Made by a program: the position numbers and the translations under genes. A stretch of DNA of 47,737 nucleotides from an uncultured Alphaproteobacteria bacterium (GTDB lineage: Bacteria; Pseudomonadota; Alphaproteobacteria; Sphingomonadales; SMXR01), in assembly GCA_937126915.1 (NCBI GenBank), contig CAKZLM010000155.1, positions 1 through 47,737 of the forward strand, in the 5' to 3' direction. Below the pieces are notes generated by a model. The model saw nothing but the letters and a program-made list of their open reading frames with translations, searched no databases and was not told the origin of the DNA. Below are positions 46,974 through 47,737 of the stretch, one piece after another (position 1 is the first letter of the stretch; each line of letters begins with the position of its first letter).

Positions 46974-47737
46974 ATGCAAGAAATATTACAACAATTGGAA
47001 GATAAGCGCGCCCGTGCCCGCTTGGGCGGCGGTGAAAAACGCATTGCGTCACAGCACGCCAAAGGTAAGCTAACGGCACGTGAACGCATTGATGTGTTGT
47101 TGGACCCCGGTTCCTTTGAAGAATTTGATACCTTTGTTGAACACCGTTGTGTTGATTTTGGTATGGAAGACACCAAAACACCGGGTGATGGCGTGGTTAT
47201 TGGCCATGGCACCATCAATGGTCGATTGGTTTATGTGTTTAGCCAAGATTTCACCGTGTTTGGCGGGTCATTATCAGAAACCCACGCGCAGAAAATTTGT
47301 AAAATCATGGATATGGCGATGAAAAATGGCGCCCCTGTGATTGGTCTGAACGACAGTGGCGGTGCCCGCATTCAAGAAGGTGTGGCGTCATTGGGTGGTT
47401 ATGCTGATGTGTTCCAAAAGAATGTTCTGGCCTCGGGCGTTGTGCCGCAAATTAGTGTGATCATGGGGCCATGTGCCGGTGGCGCGGTTTATTCCCCTGC
47501 CATGACTGATTTTATCTTCATGGTAAAAGACACGTCTTATATGTTTGTGACAGGCCCTGATGTTGTGAAAACAGTTACCAACGAAGTGGTGACACAGGAA
47601 GAATTAGGCGGTGCCTCGACCCATACCACCAAATCATCGGTGGCGGATGGTGCCTTTGATAATGATATCGAAACCTTGATGCAGATGCGCCGTTTGTATG
47701 ATTTCTTACCCTTGAATAACCGCGAAAAAGCACCTGT
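46974..47737 (+). CDS. pccB: Propionyl-CoA (acyl-CoA) carboxylase beta subunit, 5' part
   Basis: The first 254 residues are visible; the gene runs past the window end. It is the carboxyltransferase subunit that moves CO2 from biotin to propionyl-CoA in the methylmalonyl pathway. Typical segments are [20 protein letters not shown], the [17 protein letters not shown] block and the oxyanion-hole motifs [13 protein letters not shown] and [25 protein letters not shown] precedes the ATG. Acetyl- versus propionyl-CoA preference depends on a residue further downstream and cannot be judged, but the neighbourhood fits PccB. Unlike the ribosomal genes it uses mixed codons. Confidence 0.93.
   Translation, partial: MQEILQQLEDKRARARLGGGEKRIASQHAKGKLTARERIDVLLDPGSFEEFDTFVEHRCVDFGMEDTKTPGDGVVIGHGTINGRLVYVFSQDFTVFGGSLSETHAQKICKIMDMAMKNGAPVIGLNDSGGARIQEGVASLGGYADVFQKNVLASGVVPQISVIMGPCAGGAVYSPAMTDFIFMVKDTSYMFVTGPDVVKTVTNEVVTQEELGGASTHTTKSSVADGAFDNDIETLMQMRRLYDFLPLNNREKAP

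Overview
The window comes from an alphaproteobacterium. The main marker is the gene order. It has rlmB / tRNA-Tyr / tRNA-Gly / tuf / tRNA-Trp / secE / nusG, then the rif and str operons and one continuous S10-spc-alpha ribosomal-protein cluster, with adk directly between secY and rpsM. After that comes a Do-protease / rarA / crcB / rluC / HAD / ATP12 / carboxylase neighbourhood. An ATP12-type F1-ATPase assembly factor in a bacterium points to Alphaproteobacteria. Base composition by eye is slightly below 50 % GC, low for the class, so a marine AT-leaning lineage (for example Kordiimonadales/Emcibacterales-like or SAR116-like) is a guess, not a determination.

Layout. 1-6111: accessory genes. 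These are the 3' end of a TPR protein, a signal-peptide-bearing RidA-like protein translationally coupled to a secreted metallo-beta-lactamase-fold protein, and, on the minus strand, a Tat-exported CocE/NonD (S15-type) hydrolase and the 23S rRNA methyltransferase RlmB. 6290-8173: a tRNA-Tyr/tRNA-Gly/tuf unit and tRNA-Trp. 8338-20371: secE-nusG, rplK-rplA, rplJ-rplL and rpoB-rpoC, with recognisable RNA control elements: an L1-site-like hairpin before rplK, an L10 leader before rplJ, an attenuator-like hairpin between rplL and rpoB, and a strong terminator after rpoC. 20559-38987: rpsL-rpsG-fusA-tuf and then rpsJ to rplQ, including secY, adk and rpoA, ending in a strong terminator. 39099-47737: a periplasmic Do protease, rarA, an uncharacterised RNase H-like (DUF429-like) protein, AlaX, CrcB/FluC, RluC, a HAD phosphatase, a two-helix membrane protein, ATP12 and the start of a propionyl-CoA carboxylase beta subunit.

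How it works together. Most of the window is the core transcription/translation machinery. Three well-formed promoters (before tRNA-Tyr, rpsL and rpsM) share a TTGAC(A/G) -35 box, an A/T-rich upstream stretch and a GC-rich discriminator, the architecture expected of growth-rate/stringent control. The two tuf genes are identical at nucleotide level and lie 17 kb apart in direct orientation, which suggests recent gene conversion. In tuf, leucine is encoded almost only by TTG and never by CTG.

I found no CRISPR array, insertion sequence, prophage or obvious novel defence system. The best candidates for undescribed biology are the RNase H-like protein coupled to rarA (41909-42847), the exported RidA + MBL pair (1348-2816) and the unknown membrane protein upstream of ATP12 (45672-46160).
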